This document shows positions 31,822-46,639 of a DNA stretch of 64,000 nt, one piece after another; the stretch's first letter is position 1, and each line of letters starts with the position of its first letter. The stretch spans positions 13,719,672 to 13,783,671 of the forward strand of contig NC_061782.1 of the NCBI RefSeq assembly GCF_022458985.1. The letters are read 5' to 3'. The stretch comes from Mugil cephalus (lineage: Eukaryota > Chordata > Actinopteri > Mugiliformes > Mugilidae). The notes beneath the pieces are model-generated. The model was not told the origin of the DNA. It searched no databases and was given only the letters and a program-made list of their open reading frames with translations. Both the position numbers and the translations under genes were made by a program.

Positions 31822-34800
31822 GTGAGTGATTTGTCTTTTGTGTCATTAGGAATATGCATCAACATTTGGTCCAATGCAGCTATATGTCCGTCCACACTGA
31901 CGCGCCTCTGTCTCCGCTGCGCCTCTCGTATTATTAAACCGGAGGGTCTGTCGGACAGTCGGACGCTCCTCTGGACCGTGTTGAGATGCGAATTGATAAA
32001 TGTTGATATATTTGTTTTTAATTGTCTGACAGTCTGGTTCCCGGTCGCCGTAGCCTGTTGTCATTAAGGTACGAAAATCTAGCTTTAATTGTGAAAAGCA
32101 AAAAACAAAAAAAAATCAGAAACGCGCCTGTGTCAGCTCAAATGCAAAATGTCTCTTCTATGTATGTACTATTGTCTTAGATTAGTATTATCTGCAATGT
32201 GTTGGCGACCCAAGAGACCAGAGACTAATGCTGACCGTGCAAGCCTTTGTTAGTTTTCCCGGAGCCTTCACGACGCTCCGTCAGTTTGCGGTGGAATGAG
32301 ATGGGACACCACATCACGGAGATATTAATTATCGCATTTATTCCGTTTATTTCGACGTCGCCAAGTATTAAACTGCCACATATTTATGACGTTTCAGCCT
32401 CAAATGCTTTTTTCTTTTTTTTTTTCCTCGTCTTGCATTTTGAATACCTCGGGGACTCCAGTGACATAATTCAGCTCTGACTTTACTAGATTCTACATTG
32501 ATTGGCTTGTTAATGCTCTCATTTGCATGATGCACACCAGATGTGATCTCAACGCCCTTGTGCATCCATGTTCCTGCCTTGTTTTTACATTTTCCTTGGA
32601 CCTGGTGAGGTGCACCGCTCTGTCGGGTGTTGCCATGAACCATAATAAAGCCAGAAGGAGTGCCTGCATAGCTGCAGAACAATATGAACTGTCACTCTGT
32701 TTTAATTCCGCAGCTGGCTTTCAATTTCCAAACCATTTCCCTCTTGCACATAAACATATTTTTCCTAGTTGGTGGTGAGATTTGTACGATTGTTAAGGTG
32801 GCTCTCACATTACACGACAACCTCTCATTGGTCAGTATTCCTCCTGTGATGCTGTGTGGCACGTCTGCTCTATGGTCCATGCTTGCGGTTTGTTTTTAAA
32901 GACGCAACAAAGCACTCTGAAAGATTTCTGTTCTCACTTCTTCCTCGTCAATGCCTCCTGTGGTATTTGCTTTGTCACCAGGTGAACAAACCCTTTGCTC
33001 ATCCTCTGTCTGAGGTGATGAGGTGTCTTGGCTTCTTGTCAAAGGGAGCTTCTTATCATACCATCTGTACGGCGATAGAGAGATTTAGCACGGTGTTCCG
33101 AGCTATTGTTGGGTGCTGGAGGAACAACCGTCTGCGTCTGTCTGCGTGTTACATCACCGTAGCCTTTGGTTATGTTGTAGCTAGTCTTATGAAATGCGGA
33201 GGGGCTTGTTGTGATAAGAATGCTCATTGTCCCGTCGATATCTGCATTCAGTGTGCACACTCAGACTTGCAGATAACGAAGTGCTTATTTTGTTTGTAAT
33301 CCTTGCCTGCTCGCATGGGATCACCAGATGTGGATTGGTTTCCTTTTCGCACAGACACTGGTGAAGTTTTGTTTTTACTGTTCAGCCCTTTTTTGGAGAT
33401 AGGAGAAAGGATTGGATTTTTTTTGTTCACAGCAGACTGTAATCAGCTGGTTTTCATGTCGAATGACTACCACTAATGTAAGCTGGATGGAAAGGGGACG
33501 GTGTAAGCCTTTTTGATCTGTTGCTCTGAGATTGACGCCTCACTGGTTGGAATGAATCTTTCTGAGCCTGGTGTGCCCCATCTGATAAACATCAAGTGAC
33601 ATGACGAGTGTCACATGGAGGTAGCGAAAAAAATACCTTCTTCATAGAAGTGTCTGAAAGAAAGTGTTCGAATGAAGGCTGAGTTGTTGTGAGCAGCGAA
33701 GTCCGTATTAGGTAGGGGAAAATAAATTTGGCACACAAGTTGTATTCAGACTGATGTTTTGGATAACTGGAGCATATTTAGCTGCCATGTAAAAAGTTGA
33801 GTTGGAATCTTGAATCAGAATATTTTCACTCGGGCTGGAGAACTAATGTCCATGTAAACATAGCCAATGATGGATTTTATTGCTATCAACCAGCACTCCG
33901 CCGCTATGAGAAATCTCATCTGTTCCAGAGCCAGAGCTGTCAGCGGACTCTGAAGTCGTCAGTCGTCCTGACAGAACCGACTGCAGGGAGAAATGAAAAA
34001 AGTAAAACCATAATTATGATCCCAAACGAGAGCAAGACGGCGACTCAGACTTGTGTCTGTTAAGTGGAGAAAACTGGGAGGCAAGGAGCCTGCAGTCTTA
34101 ATGGACTGTGCCATTATGTGCTTGCAAATTAACTCGTACTTTCTGTCTTCGGAGATAGGTTCAGAGGAGAGTAATTGGGGGGCGGAAAGAATACAGTCAA
34201 AAGTATCTGAAAGGCTCCGATAGTAGCTTTCTGCCAATTAACTTCCGTCATTGTTTGACACAATTGGCTGCGATGGTGAAATGTGCCTCCCACAGTATTT
34301 TACAATATGGAACAGGGGATGAGTTTGACAGCCTCTATTGTCCTGTAGCGAAGCAGCTCCAGCCAGATTCCATTTAACAAGAGGCAAAAAACATTTTGAC
34401 TTGCAGAAGAATTTCAGGGGAAAAAAAAAAGATATTCAGTTCTCTTTGTTTTATTCGTAACTCCACAGTAGCGGGTGTTTGTTCTTTAATGCGCGCAACT
34501 ACGTCCAGAGAGCAACCAGGTGGAGCCTCATCAAGTGTTTTTCCTTTTAGATTTCTAGTGACATTTTCTGTTCTCCATAATGAAAATGCAGCTAGTCGCA
34601 TAATCAAAAGAACCTGTCAGTTATATTGGCAACCAATTATTCAGGCTATGAAATGGAAAAAAAACAAGCAATGCCCATTTAAATTTCCCACAACACACCA
34701 CATATACAACAGTAAGTTAAGGCCTACGCCTTTAAATCCTTCTACGTTTCAATGTCTGTTTCTCGTCCCATAACCAACATGGTGCCTGTTTTCTACAGTG

Positions 34801-36339
34801 TGCACGATATGTTGGTTAATATGTAAGATAATATTGATTGCCTTCCGCAAAGAGACGGGAGATGGATCCAGCTAACAGAAGTCTGTCTCCATGCAACCGG
34901 TGTCCTCTTCCCTTTTCACGGGAGCATGTGGATTCAGGATGTGGGTTTTTCCTGAACTGCATTAACAGCTGAAAGTCGTGCTTGTGTCAGTGATTGCTCC
35001 CCCTTTTCTATACTTTTTTGCTAATTAAAAGTACAAGAACAGTGCTGGCGCCATATGGTGCAAGGTTTGCGGTGCAGTGTAAACTTCATGCAGCTGTTCC
35101 ACAATGCGCTTGTTATCTCATCCTGGACTGTAGTCATAGGAATATGTCCCCTGCTGGTGTTGTTCTACCAACGTCTGGCTGGGCTGTAATGTAATAACAT
35201 AACATAATATAGGTATCATAGTCTGATGGTGCTCTCTTCTGTGCACTAACTCAGCCCTGGCGCGCCCTGTGGCCAGGCTTTGCCTGTAGGGAATAGAGTA
35301 TCGATCCAATCTAATTACTTCCTATGGATGATGTCAGACAGTTAAACCTTATCTCATGGCTGTAGTTAAAGCTCAGAAGTAACGCAACGAAAGGTCAGTG
35401 TCTGTACTGATAATTATTTTTTGTATTGTAAGTAGCCGTCTTTACTCAGAGCTGCGGCTTGTGCACGAGTTCCACTGGTGCAATGAAATTATAAAGTCTG
35501 TGATGAAAGAGGTGTAAAGCTGGACAGCTGCAATACATCAGCTGGGGAGAAAGTGCTGGCTCAGCTTAACGGGCCGAGGGATGGCACTGCTGCAGGTAGC
35601 GGGCTATTGTTGATGATGTCATTAGGGCTTTTACACTCTCCTGAGGTTTCTGTCTGCTGATGGCAACGGACCAAAAAGAGGGCAGCAAGGCGGTCGCTGC
35701 GGCCAGACACAACGCAGGTTTGTGCAAATGCATTGGCCTGTGTAATGTTTCATAGGTGGTGGATGTTTAGATTGCTGCCTAACAAGTCTCCCATAGGTGT
35801 TCATTTGGTTGCACCGGTTTTATGGAAATCCATCACCGAGTTTATGCGTAAAGTCCCTCTTAAGTTCCTCTTAAGTTCAGTGGATCTACTAAAAGGTAGG
35901 AAATGCCTCAATGATTCTCTTTTAACACATCGAGCCAGTGCCAGATAGTGAGCGCCAGCATCTACAGTCTACTGTCGGCAGCTTTTCGGCCGATTCAGCG
36001 CGTTGAACCTGGTGGTGGAATGAGACGGTAAATAAAACGGTGAAGATGGAGGATGCAGGTGGCTCTTTTTTTTTTTTTTTTTGTATCTTCAGCTCATCTG
36101 AGCATTCAAATGCGCGAATATTTTCACAAGGTCATCATCATCTAGTAAAAAAAAAAATAACTGTAGACCTACTAATCAGCCTGAATTTGGAGAGGGCAGC
36201 TCTGTACGCTGTGCTCTTCGTAGCTTCAAACAGTAGCTCGGCAGGTCGACTATGAAGAGTTTGTTTCCTTTCATGCATTGGAAGAACATGTTTCATAGCC
36301 AAGTTTACTCTAATACATATCCTATAATATGGAATTTCT

Positions 36340-36361
36340 ACCTGACTATTTTTAGTCAGGT
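36340..36361. repeat. Short perfect hairpin, 9-bp stem
   Basis: ACCTGACTA, then TTTT, then TAGTCAGGT: an exact inverted repeat with a 4-nt loop in AT-rich intronic DNA. A stem of this size can arise by chance in tens of kilobases. Confidence 0.85.
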
Positions 36362-37477
36362 ATTTAGATAAATACGTTTCAATATGTGTGATTAATCGAC
36401 CAATTTATAGTAAAATCCTCTAAGTTTACGACACTGTCACACTGTATTTCAGTGTCAACTCAGTCTGCTGAGACAAAGACCTGAGTCATTCACTAGTACA
36501 CCAGATTTATCAGTTAAATCTTATAGTTTCATCTTCCAGTTACTGGGTCTAAATATTTAGTTCCCGTTCATTCAATTTGCTTTTGACATGTTTCTCTCTT
36601 AGCCTCTTGAGGTTTTTCCAGTAATTTGTCACCCGTCTCTTTCCGTGGTTGGTTGAACTTTGCGGCAGTTTTGACTCATTACTTGCTGATCAAGATTCAA
36701 GATTATTTATTGTATATCTAGTGATCTCAGATCCAATCAGCAGTGTTGACAGCTGCATCATAAAAGGTGGTGGGAGTGTGGTAAAAGGTGTGAAAATGAA
36801 GTCTGCATCAAGATGATAAACTCTATGTTATTTTTATGAATGTCTTGTGTGTGTCTGTGAGTGTACACATCATTTTTTTTGGAGATTGGTAGCTTTCTGT
36901 TTTCGGATCGTAGGCTGAGTGGTATCGGCCAAGCACATTTGAGAGGTCTTTATTTGCTTACAGGTAAACGGTACCTTGCGAATGTGCTGTAATACCCTCT
37001 TGGCAAGCCGATGTGTCACGTGTGTTAAGCAAATACCTTAAAGAAAGATACTGCAATGTTTTGCTCGATGGAAGACGTCCTCTGGCAAGTCCAACTGCAA
37101 ACACTGGATGTTGTCCCCAGAGGCTAAATCATCAGGCGATAGCTGATGGGTTCCCAGATTGCTCCAGCTGAAGCATGTTTGTGCATCTAGGCTATACAGT
37201 GTTACAATGATTCAGTGTATTTCTTCAAAGCTGTGCTAGTCTGGCTTTGAAATATTATCAGGAATGTGGAGGATTTGTCGTTCCTGGTATGTTGAACTTG
37301 CAGAAACTCGTCTGCTTGGTGAGGTATCTTATAGAGACCATACTTTCCTATACTTTCCTCTCCACATTAACTGATTGAATCAGTGACACGCAGATCACTT
37401 TGACTCAAGTGTGTAAAGTCACGTTAAAAGACCTCTGTGTTGCAATTATGTTTTTAACCAGAATATTCAGATTAAAT

Positions 37478-37563
37478 AACACAAGAACACTGGATTGCCA
37501 CAAGATGGTCAATGTTGTTGGCTCATCCTGTCAGGGGTTTTAATGTTTTGGCAGATTGGTGTA
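37478..37563. mobile_element. Tc1-like terminal fragment
   Basis: CAAGATGGTCAATGTTGTTG, then CCTGTCAGGGGTTTTAATG, and the end GGCAGATTGGTGTA correspond to the right end of the same Tc1-like family seen at 29160-29202 and 63000-63033. The rest of the element is missing or unrecognisable. Confidence 0.5.
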
Positions 37564-39544
37564 CAAACTAAAAAGTTGTCTTGAAGTAAACTTGAGTATT
37601 TGCCTTTGGCATGTATGTTAGTATCAGCTGAGAAAAATCTTTAGATGACATTGTATTTCCAACACTGACTGTCATATGAGCTCTTGGAAGTGCCCTGGAA
37701 GTTGTGTAACCTTTTCTTTCTTTTTTTTTTTTTTTGTCATTCATGTGTAATGAACCCGCCTGTATAATGTGGATTTCAGTAAACCAACCAAGGAAATTCC
37801 TACAGTAGACTGAGCCCAGAACAGTATTTCACTCGGAATATCAAATGAGTTTTTATTACTAATAACTCTCCTGCCTCTTGCTGTTGCTGTTGTTTGCCAG
37901 AGGAGCTTTGTACTGGTGGTAAATTTTAAGTGTTTTCACGGCTTAAATCCCAACATAATATGATAGCGGAGACATTCTCCAGTTACAGCGGCAGGAATAA
38001 TTCCAGCCCTAAACCTCTCCTCTGCTTAAGAACACCCCACATTTCTTTGATCATTATAACTCAATCTTGAACGCGTTACAGTAATTAATAATGATTTAAA
38101 TAATTAATTCATCCTGCTGTTGCTTGCGTAAATTGGCTTAGCAGACACTGTGTGACGCATTAGTTTTATATCTGTTTGATAAAAATATTCTTTCAGCTGA
38201 GTGAATGAAGTGAAAATGTTGGAAAAATATAGAAATCAGCTATGAGAAGAGTAATAATGATTTTGGAAGATGAAAGCTGAATGCTGATCTAGAGACCTAT
38301 GTTTTAATGCAGATCGTGTTTTTTGCTAAGGATGCTGTAGCAAGGTGAGGCATAGTAAGCATGAGCTTCAACCTATACCTTATTGATTGGCTTCATCCCT
38401 CATTGGGATTAGATGCTAATTGAATAAAGTTGCTGTGTGCATGTGTACAGCTCCCAACCAGCCGGGAAAACAGTCAGCCCTTACAGTAATGATGGTAGAA
38501 CCGTCTTTTTCTTCACAACCTTTACCGTATGTTCGGGTTATGCGAGTGCTTAACGTGACACATTTATGAGTTTGCACAAGTAAATGTAGTGATTATGTCT
38601 ATGTAACCACTAAGGGGCTTTTTGACCAACTGCTTTAGCGTCACGTGCGTCAGCACGCGCGTGATCCGTGCGTGCTGCACCGATGTTCGTTTCATTCTGT
38701 CAGGGTGTACGGACTCAAGGGCAGGTTGTTTTGGAGCCAGGTTCCTTCTGATTATCCCAATTACAACTAGACGATGGGTGTGTGGTGGAGGACGTTAGGT
38801 CAAACCGACCTGACATCTCCATTTGTTCTGTTGCCTTGGATGTGACTCCGAGGAGGACGGGAGACTAATTCAAGTAAGTTTTGAAGGGTTGTGTGATGAA
38901 CAACCAGTCCTCCATATGTGCACCACATCTCAATGCCCCCAAACCTCAACCTCTGATCTCGAGAGAGGCTAAAAATGTACGATTTATGGCACGAAGCCCA
39001 GCACATGACTCAGGTTTTATATAGAATAGAATAGATGTGTTTATAGACCCCTTCACGGTTTGTAAACAATCTGTCGTTTTTTTAGGGGCGGTGCTTAACT
39101 GGATGCAAAACATCTCAAACACTATAGCTTGTACACGGCAGTTAGCATATTTCAGTGGACTGTTTTGGCAAGAATGGATGAGGAAAACGTGTAATTTACT
39201 GAATATACTAATACACTGACTCTCCGAGACCGTGAGTGTTATTTTAAAAAGTTGACTCTCATTGATGGGACTATATTCACCTACCCCTACGCTCACTGGA
39301 CGATTTGACCAAAGGAGGACACAGAGGGGACGAAGTCTGGTGTGTCTTTATCAAGTGAAGCCTCTCCTACAAAGATATTACAAGAAATAAGGGGACCCAC
39401 TGTGGAGGGTAACGTAGTAAATGCAACTACAGCTTGGACATGTCTGAAACATGCAACGTTGAGTTAGCTCGCAGTTAGCATTAGCATTAACGTGCAACAA
39501 CAATCCCCTAAATAAGGATTAATTTAATGTAATTTCAGTCACGC

Positions 39545-40090
39545 AACATTGCAACAAGTACAATGAAATTATAAGGCACATTCTTCCTTAAAGTGCCATT
39601 TAAATGTATAATAAAAACACAAAAATAAAAAAGTATAAAAAAATGCATAAAAGACATACAAGTGGTTGCACTCTAAAAATGTGTGTAAAATAAATAACAA
39701 TATGTAAAATAAATAAGATGCTCTATTTTGCACGACGCAACATTCAAACAGTCTCATTAAACACAATGGCTCTTGTGTAGAAACAGTTTCTTAATCTGTT
39801 TGTTTTTAGTCTTTAATGTCCTGAACTGTCTGTTAGAGGGTAACTGTTCAAAAATGCATGTCCGGGATGGGCTGGATCCTTGAGTGTGTGGCTTCCTGAG
39901 GCAGTGGGACCTGTCGAGTGATGGCTGTAGTGCTGGCATTCCAAGTCAGGTGGTTCCTCCATGTGCACGTCCGGCTGGAGAGCCCCTCCACACAATCCTC
40001 CTCCACTGAACAGGGACGAAGAGTGGCTGTTTTCCTCCTCCTAAAGTCCATATAACGATCAGCTCTCTGTTTGTCTGGGGTGCATTCACA
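39545..40090 (-). mobile_element. L2/Rex-type LINE 3' fragment (reverse transcriptase tail), decayed
   Basis: Read on the minus strand, 39757-40090 gives DKQRADRYMDFRRRK, a short finger-like HMEEPPDLECQH, and then CLRKPHTQGSSPS and EQLPSNRQFRTLKTK. This is the familiar C-terminal end of non-LTR reverse transcriptases of the L2/Rex type (VDFRR, LRKA, LLPSGRRYRSLK). The parts lie in different frames and a central block is deleted, so it is a dead copy. The downstream tail to about 39545 includes a TTTCATTGTACTTGTTGCAA-type end typical of these elements. Confidence 0.65.
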
Positions 40091-42727
40091 CCCGTACATA
40101 GAACTGTTAATATAAGGTGAGAATATCAGGGCCAGTGTTTCAGTCAACACTTAAATACATACTAAGTACAGCAGAAAGGATTTGTTACAATAATCAATTT
40201 TAGGGAATAATGCACCATTAAATGTTATCTTTTTCAGCTTTTATTGACATTTCATAGACAAGCAATTACCCTTTTTGTCTACAAGAAGATTAATCAATAA
40301 TAAAATAACACTTAACCTGTTATCTGAGACCCTAAGACACTTGGTAGCTACTTGTCTTTCCAGAAACAATGTCCAGCGTACTCACAATGATCCATAGACC
40401 TTATTTAATGGCTTTAAGAAATGCTTCGAGGGCATACCGCTCCTCCTTTTATTAGATAGAGAAGAAACGTTGGCAGGAAGTGTTTGCGGCAAAGTGGGTG
40501 GAGGGTGAGCAACAATGCGGTTAGCTTTCAAACCTCTAGGCCATGGGGGCTTTGAAAGCGCTTTCTAACAAGGAAATAGTCCTTTTATACCGTTAGACGT
40601 AAGTGAGAAAATATGTTCCAGCATTAAGACCGTCTCTACTGGCCGTAATATCACGTTATCCTGACTCATATGTAGTTTGTGCAGCCGTCTGTTATATGGC
40701 ACAGTGTGTTTTCTGGTTAACTGCTGTATAACAGACTGCTGGAGGCCACTTCTCCAGCTGTCTGCCACACTGTCATTCAGTCGTTTATCCGCTTTTTGCC
40801 GCTGCCGGCCGCTGAGTCAACCGCCAGCCAGACCAGCAGCCTCTCAAGCGGTCTCTCAGTGTGTGCTTTCCCGAGTCCACACACTCAGTCCACACACACA
40901 CACACACATACAGTCACGTATTATATGTCTGCTTGCTCATGGATCACTATGGTGGGCTGTTACTGCCTGCTGTTCCATAACTCCTCCACAGAGTCGGGTT
41001 ATTCTGAGGAAAGCCGAAGCCTGGGGGACGGAGTGGTCCGTGAGCTGAGAATCACACATGTACCAGTAACAGGGCTGTGCTTACTGGTAATGTCAGGGCA
41101 GTGGTTAGAAAGAATATGCTTTCAGTTTCTCCTCTGGTTTGTTTTTCATTTCCTCATTCCTGAAGCTGCCCAGTTTCCCTGAATGCAAGTGTGAAAATTA
41201 GCGTCTATAACCTACAAAGAACAATACCTCAGCATCACGTGCCGTCTCGTGAGCACCTTCACCTTGTCAATACCTTTTCAGACCCTCATCATCAACGCTG
41301 AATACATAAACAGCTGACGATTTCTGGTGAAACAAATGCTGCATCCTGCTTGGCTGATAAAGCTGTTGTGTAATTTTTAGTGGAACTCTGCTCCACAGCA
41401 TCGATTACAGGAAAGTAGGATATGAATTCCTCATTACCCTTAAGCTGAGTTGGGGCATTTTCCAAGTGTACGCCTTCCCTGACTGACTCACATACACAAT
41501 AAGATTTCATCAACTAATAAAACACTGTGTTCGTGGAAGTTCTGACTGAAATTTTCCAGCTTCTTCAGTACTCTCCCACTGATAATCTGTGGGAGGGCAG
41601 GGCTACATATTTAGTTTGCACCCGAGCCAATATTCACAAGAGATAAATCATCACCAGGTAGTACACCACTAACTTTTCTATGATATCACAGAATACCAGT
41701 CTTAGACCAAGTGTGAAGAGATTCAGGTGCAGAAGTGAAAGTGTGAAAGTTCAGGAAGTGTCTTTTTTTTTTTTTTTTTGTTAATAAATTCTAAAAAGAT
41801 TTTTTTTGTCATCGCTCTGTTTTAGCAATAAATGAACAGAAGCGTCTGCATGCTGCGTTGCAGATACTTATCTTCCTGTCCTTTCCATCCGCAGGAAGCA
41901 CGGCTTCTGAGTCCTGTTCCACTGAGCTCAGTTGGAATTCATGTAACTGTCCTGTTAACTGACACTATGATAAACCGTATGACACCAGAGTTTGGGTCTA
42001 ATGATGCAGTTTTTGCAGTTGAGCTTTATAGATAAATAACACGCAGTCCAAATCCCTTTTGTCACTTACGGAGGAGAACGCCTTATCATGTAAGATACAG
42101 AGCTGAGTGAGGGGTGGTGATAATAAGACACGGTGCTGATCAAAGTGATAGCTCGGATACAGAAGTGCACATTATCTTCCAGCAGATGCCTTGTTGGTGA
42201 AACATCATTTTTAACGGTTTAGGATGATGATTTGTGGCCACATTCGATGAATCAAGCAGTTGCTTTGATATAAAAAAAATAATAGTAAGTTGTGTAAACG
42301 TATTTTTGTGGAGTTTTAAGTTGTTAATGGTGCAAAAAGACTGTTGTTTCACTGTTTCATGTTGTTTTATAGATAAATCTGAGAAATAATAGAATTGGTT
42401 TGTTTGTGTCCGTTCTGTTTTAGGGAAAAGACATTTTCATTAGACCATGAGCGCATTAAAAGGTCTTTGTAACATCACGTTGGTGTTTTCGCACACGGAA
42501 ATCCACAGCGTAAATTCCTGACCTGTCAATTTTGTTTTACCTGCTGCTGCACCTTTCAGTTTTGGAAGTGCCTCATTAAATTTAACAACCGCTTTCTACA
42601 CCAGTTCCTTTTAAATCTTGATTAATAGTGGCCAACTTGACCCCGCATGCATCCAAATAGAATTCTGCATTAAATGTGTTAAAGGGACCAAAGCGACCCC
42701 AGATTTATTTCTTTTTTTGTGCCATTG

Positions 42728-42962
42728 ACACTGATCAGCCATAATATTAAAATCACCTGTCGGGTATTGTTTCTGGGCGCTCTTTTTGCCATCAAATCAG
42801 CTCCGACCCTTTTGATGCATTGACACACATCATCCTCTGGGTCCTGTGAGTTGCAGGGTGTGGCCCCTGTGTATGGTGCTTGTTATGGCACATCCCATGA
42901 ATGCAGAGGCATACTGGAATCTGGAAAATTTGAAGTCCTTGTCAATGTGTTGTGTTCCTCCA
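42728..42962 (-). mobile_element. Tc1-like fragment with left end
   Basis: It begins ACACTGATCAGCCATAATAT and continues with CTGGGTCCTGTGAGTTGCAG and TGGAAAATTTGAAGTCCTTG, which correspond to the antisense of the transposase C-terminal end. Compared with the other copies it has the ATTAAAATCACC variant of the terminal repeat, so it may be a sister subfamily. Confidence 0.5.
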
Positions 42963-45900
42963 GCCGAGTAGCTTTAGCGTGGAGGGGGGCTGTTGCCATG
43001 GAGGGTGGATCAACATCTCTCTGTCTTTTTAATGTTGTGGATGCAACAAAACAAGGGCTTTTGGGTGCGACCTCCTGAGCAGACTTCATTGTCTTTTCAT
43101 CTCATTCACTCGTAAATGGACTAACCCTCTGTCTGTGATGTCACCCATAGTCATGGAGAGCTGAAAGCCAGTGTGGGTGTCTCCAGACCATCTTGGCAGT
43201 GTTGGAGACTGGGTGTGGGCAAAGAGGTGGAGCTGAGGCAGAGAACATGTGGAAACAAAAGACGTTGTTTGCACCAGGCTGTAAACATTTGTGTTTCTGT
43301 TGTTAAATCTTTGGCCATTGATTTGCTTTTGTAACCGGCCTCGTGTGGCCGTTTGAGGAACTGCAGTCTTTGCCACTTGATGTCTGTGAGGTGCAGCTTG
43401 GTTCATCTGCGTCTAGGAACTGCACCCGAGGAATCACCGTAACTTAATCTTAATATCAGCTTTGGCTTAATTCTCACAATGTAAACTTCAACTTTCAAGG
43501 TTACGTGTGTACCTGTGTGTAGTATTTGTGCTAACAACTTATCAAGCTTGATTGCAGAGTTCCGCCTCACACTGTCCTACACTGATGATTTATTGCAGTG
43601 ACGTTGAAGACCCGCTTTTGTATGGATAATATGCAAATCCAAAAAAAGTATAGTAAAGACGGCTTCTTCTTTTCTGTGTTCCGCTTCCCCTTCGAGGAAT
43701 GACCGTAACTGTGAGGTTATAAAAGCTGCATGCACAGTGTGTGTGTGTGTGTGTTTTATCTCTACTGTAAGTCGCTGCCTGTCTCACAATTTCAGTTCCT
43801 CCTTTCTTGCTCTGACTTTTTGATGTGTTTGCACTTTTCTCCCTGCTCTCCAAATATATAACTTTGCTTTTCCCAAAGAATCAGCACTCGGCTTCTTTTA
43901 CTGTAAACGCGCTGTTTATTTTTGTTTCTCTCATCTCACCATAACGCACGCACAAAAACCTGAAAGATGTCTCGTCGAAACTCTTACCACGATTTGTTTG
44001 AGTCATACTGGAAATGCATTGATGCGGTGCTGTTTTCCCCCTTTTAGTTAATGGTATTCAGTGGTTACTTTTCATATTGTCAGAAAGAGGTGGAAATGTT
44101 CTCTAAAACATTTGATTGTCTATGGCTTTTCACATCCCTTATAAGATTTCACAACGATAGGCAGCACTGCTGCTTGAACATTTTGTGAGGAGACATGTGT
44201 TCATACTCTTGGGGATTTTCCTGGTCATCAGTATGTACTTGAACACACCAGTCACCAGTAAATGGCGTTTCAGATGCTGAGTCCAGATGTTGCAATGAAC
44301 AACACATCACCTGATTGTCCTTATGTTGAGAGTTTCTCTGCCCTCATCTTTCAGATAAGTTTAGAATAAAGTCTGGATGCAGGGTGAACCAAATAGTCTC
44401 AGTACGTTTAGAGGTACCAAAGTCTAAATTGCATTCATTAATACATGCTGTTCACTTAATCTTAAAAAAAAAAAAAAAGAAAACATAGAAAATGTCATTC
44501 TTCTCTTTATACTCCAGGATGACCATCAGAAAGTCCTAAACATGTCTTACTCATAATCAACTGTCACTGGTTGTTGAGAATCAGTCACCAGTAAATGATG
44601 ACATGAGGTCCAGGGGAAAAAGACGGAAATTTTTTTCAAGATGTTAACACCCTAGGTGTGAAGAGTAGTTTCTGTTTTGTTTCATTTTTTGCCGACACTT
44701 GAAACTGAACTTTGCCATTCAAGGTTTCATTAAAAGTACTGTTTTAAATATTCACTGAACTCTAAATGGCCCACACCTGCGTATCCAGGGCAGAGTTTCT
44801 GTGTCTATTCTGGTAGCGGCGCTGGCGGGGGTGGGGGGGCAGCATACTGTAAATTAACGGGTCTGCCGTTCTTTGTTTAATCCGCTGAGAATGAATCCAG
44901 AAGAAATCCTTCTCAGACTCTTTCTGCTCGGTCACGTCCTTCACGTCTTCCAAGCAGCTGACCCTGAATAACAGGGAAGGTCACTTTAGTAAAGAAGTAT
45001 GTTTAGCTCCTGTGTTTTTCTAGTCGGCCTGTCTGTTTATCCCAAATGTATATTCAGAGCTCGATTTGCCAACCACACAATTAATCACATCCAAACTGGG
45101 TCTCATTAGTATATAATCAAATGGGACAGCTCACAGGCATTTTGGCTGCACTCACTGAACTTAAATATTCCCGATGCTTTTGATTAATCCAGCGTGTACT
45201 ACAGGGTAAATACTGCTGGAGACATTTAGGAGACAGAGAAGGAGTAATATTCAGACCACACTGGCGCTGATAAACTATTCTGCTACATTTGAAATGACAA
45301 TGAGCTTAAGAAACATTATGATAATTTATTCACTGGGTGTTATGAAAAAGTGTTGGTGGAGTAATCACTGCGCATCCCCGTTTGTTTGTGTGTGCATGCT
45401 CGTGAAACTGAACAATGCCAGCGAACGGTTTAATTTTGACAGCGGAATTTGTTATTCAAGCCCATGAAGAGCTGCAGCACCAATGTGACGGTGATGAGAG
45501 GGTTTATCGGCGTGGCCTATCGGGTTTTAGCGCTGCTCTTTTAATGTGACTGGAGAGTGTCTGATTTCTGGCAGAGCACCGAGTCCAATCGCTGTTGCCA
45601 ACACGGCTATAGCATCTGCGGCATGATGAAATTAATGCCCCCCTTCTCTCTCCTGTCAGCGGAGGCACCGCTCCAACGTGCGTTCATGTTTTCAGTTTTT
45701 ATAAAGCCTCTCATGGAAGGATTTGGTGACAAAGTGACAGGTCCCCACAGGGTACAGCAATCAAAGCAGGAATTCATATTTTCAAGCTTTTCTACTGTAC
45801 CTGCCAAATTGCTACTGAGTATATATTTATATGTTTGAGAACTGTGATAATGGGAATTGCCACACAGTTGGCTGCATTATTGTAGTGGCTTTTACAGTCG

Positions 45901-46639
45901 GGTCAGTAATTCATCTATTAACTTTTCAAATTGTTCCCTCTAAAGCCGTATTATCAGCACAAAATCGAATATCAGAATTTAAACTCTTTTCCTTTTCCAA
46001 TGGGGCCACAAAATTCTCATTAGATCTCTTTTACGTCACATATTAAAGACATTTTGTCTTTCTGATTTGTGCTCCAGTCCTTTTATAACCCACTAATCCT
46101 CAGGGAGGACGTCTCCTTAAATACAGACTCTAACTATAGTACAGTAACGTTGGGAGTGATTGATACACAGCTGAGGTTTTCTGCCTGGTTGCGCATCAGA
46201 TGTGGAGAATGGGCTCACCGCCATATCGCCAGTCTGATCTGACAGCAGGGACCCAGAGGGGCCTCTTGGCAAACTGAATAACAGCAGAGCTCAGCTGAGC
46301 GGAACGTGGAGTGGAGGAGACAGGGCTGTGATTTACCTGACGCTGGAGCTGAGAGGGATGAACCTTCGCTCTGGACCTCAGTGGGAGAAAAGGAGCTAAC
46401 ATTTTGATGGCCTTGGCCCTGTGTGTGGGTCTCCTATGGTCTTCTCTGGCAGATGGTCGTAGTTACCTACAACTGAACCATGGACGTAGCCTTGAAAGAA
46501 GAAAGAAAGAATATCTTAGGAATATCTGAAGCATATTAAAATAACACGATATGAGTGATTCACATTAACCCATTTATATTGAATTTGGATTTTTGTTAAA
46601 CATTCTAATCTGTGTAAATGCATCTTATTTAAAAACATA

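Noticed and set aside
32856..33299. 147-codon plus-strand frame
   Set aside because: Cys-rich and low in charged residues, no recognisable domain, no flanking gene signals. It looks like chance in intronic DNA.
36688..36718. AAGATTCAAGATTATTTATTG, like a LINE tail common in fish
   Set aside because: Too short to assign; nothing of the element remains upstream.
39046..39500. Possible further transposon, with unusual ordered short motifs
   Set aside because: I could not match it to a family or find terminal repeats, so it is left as unassigned intron.
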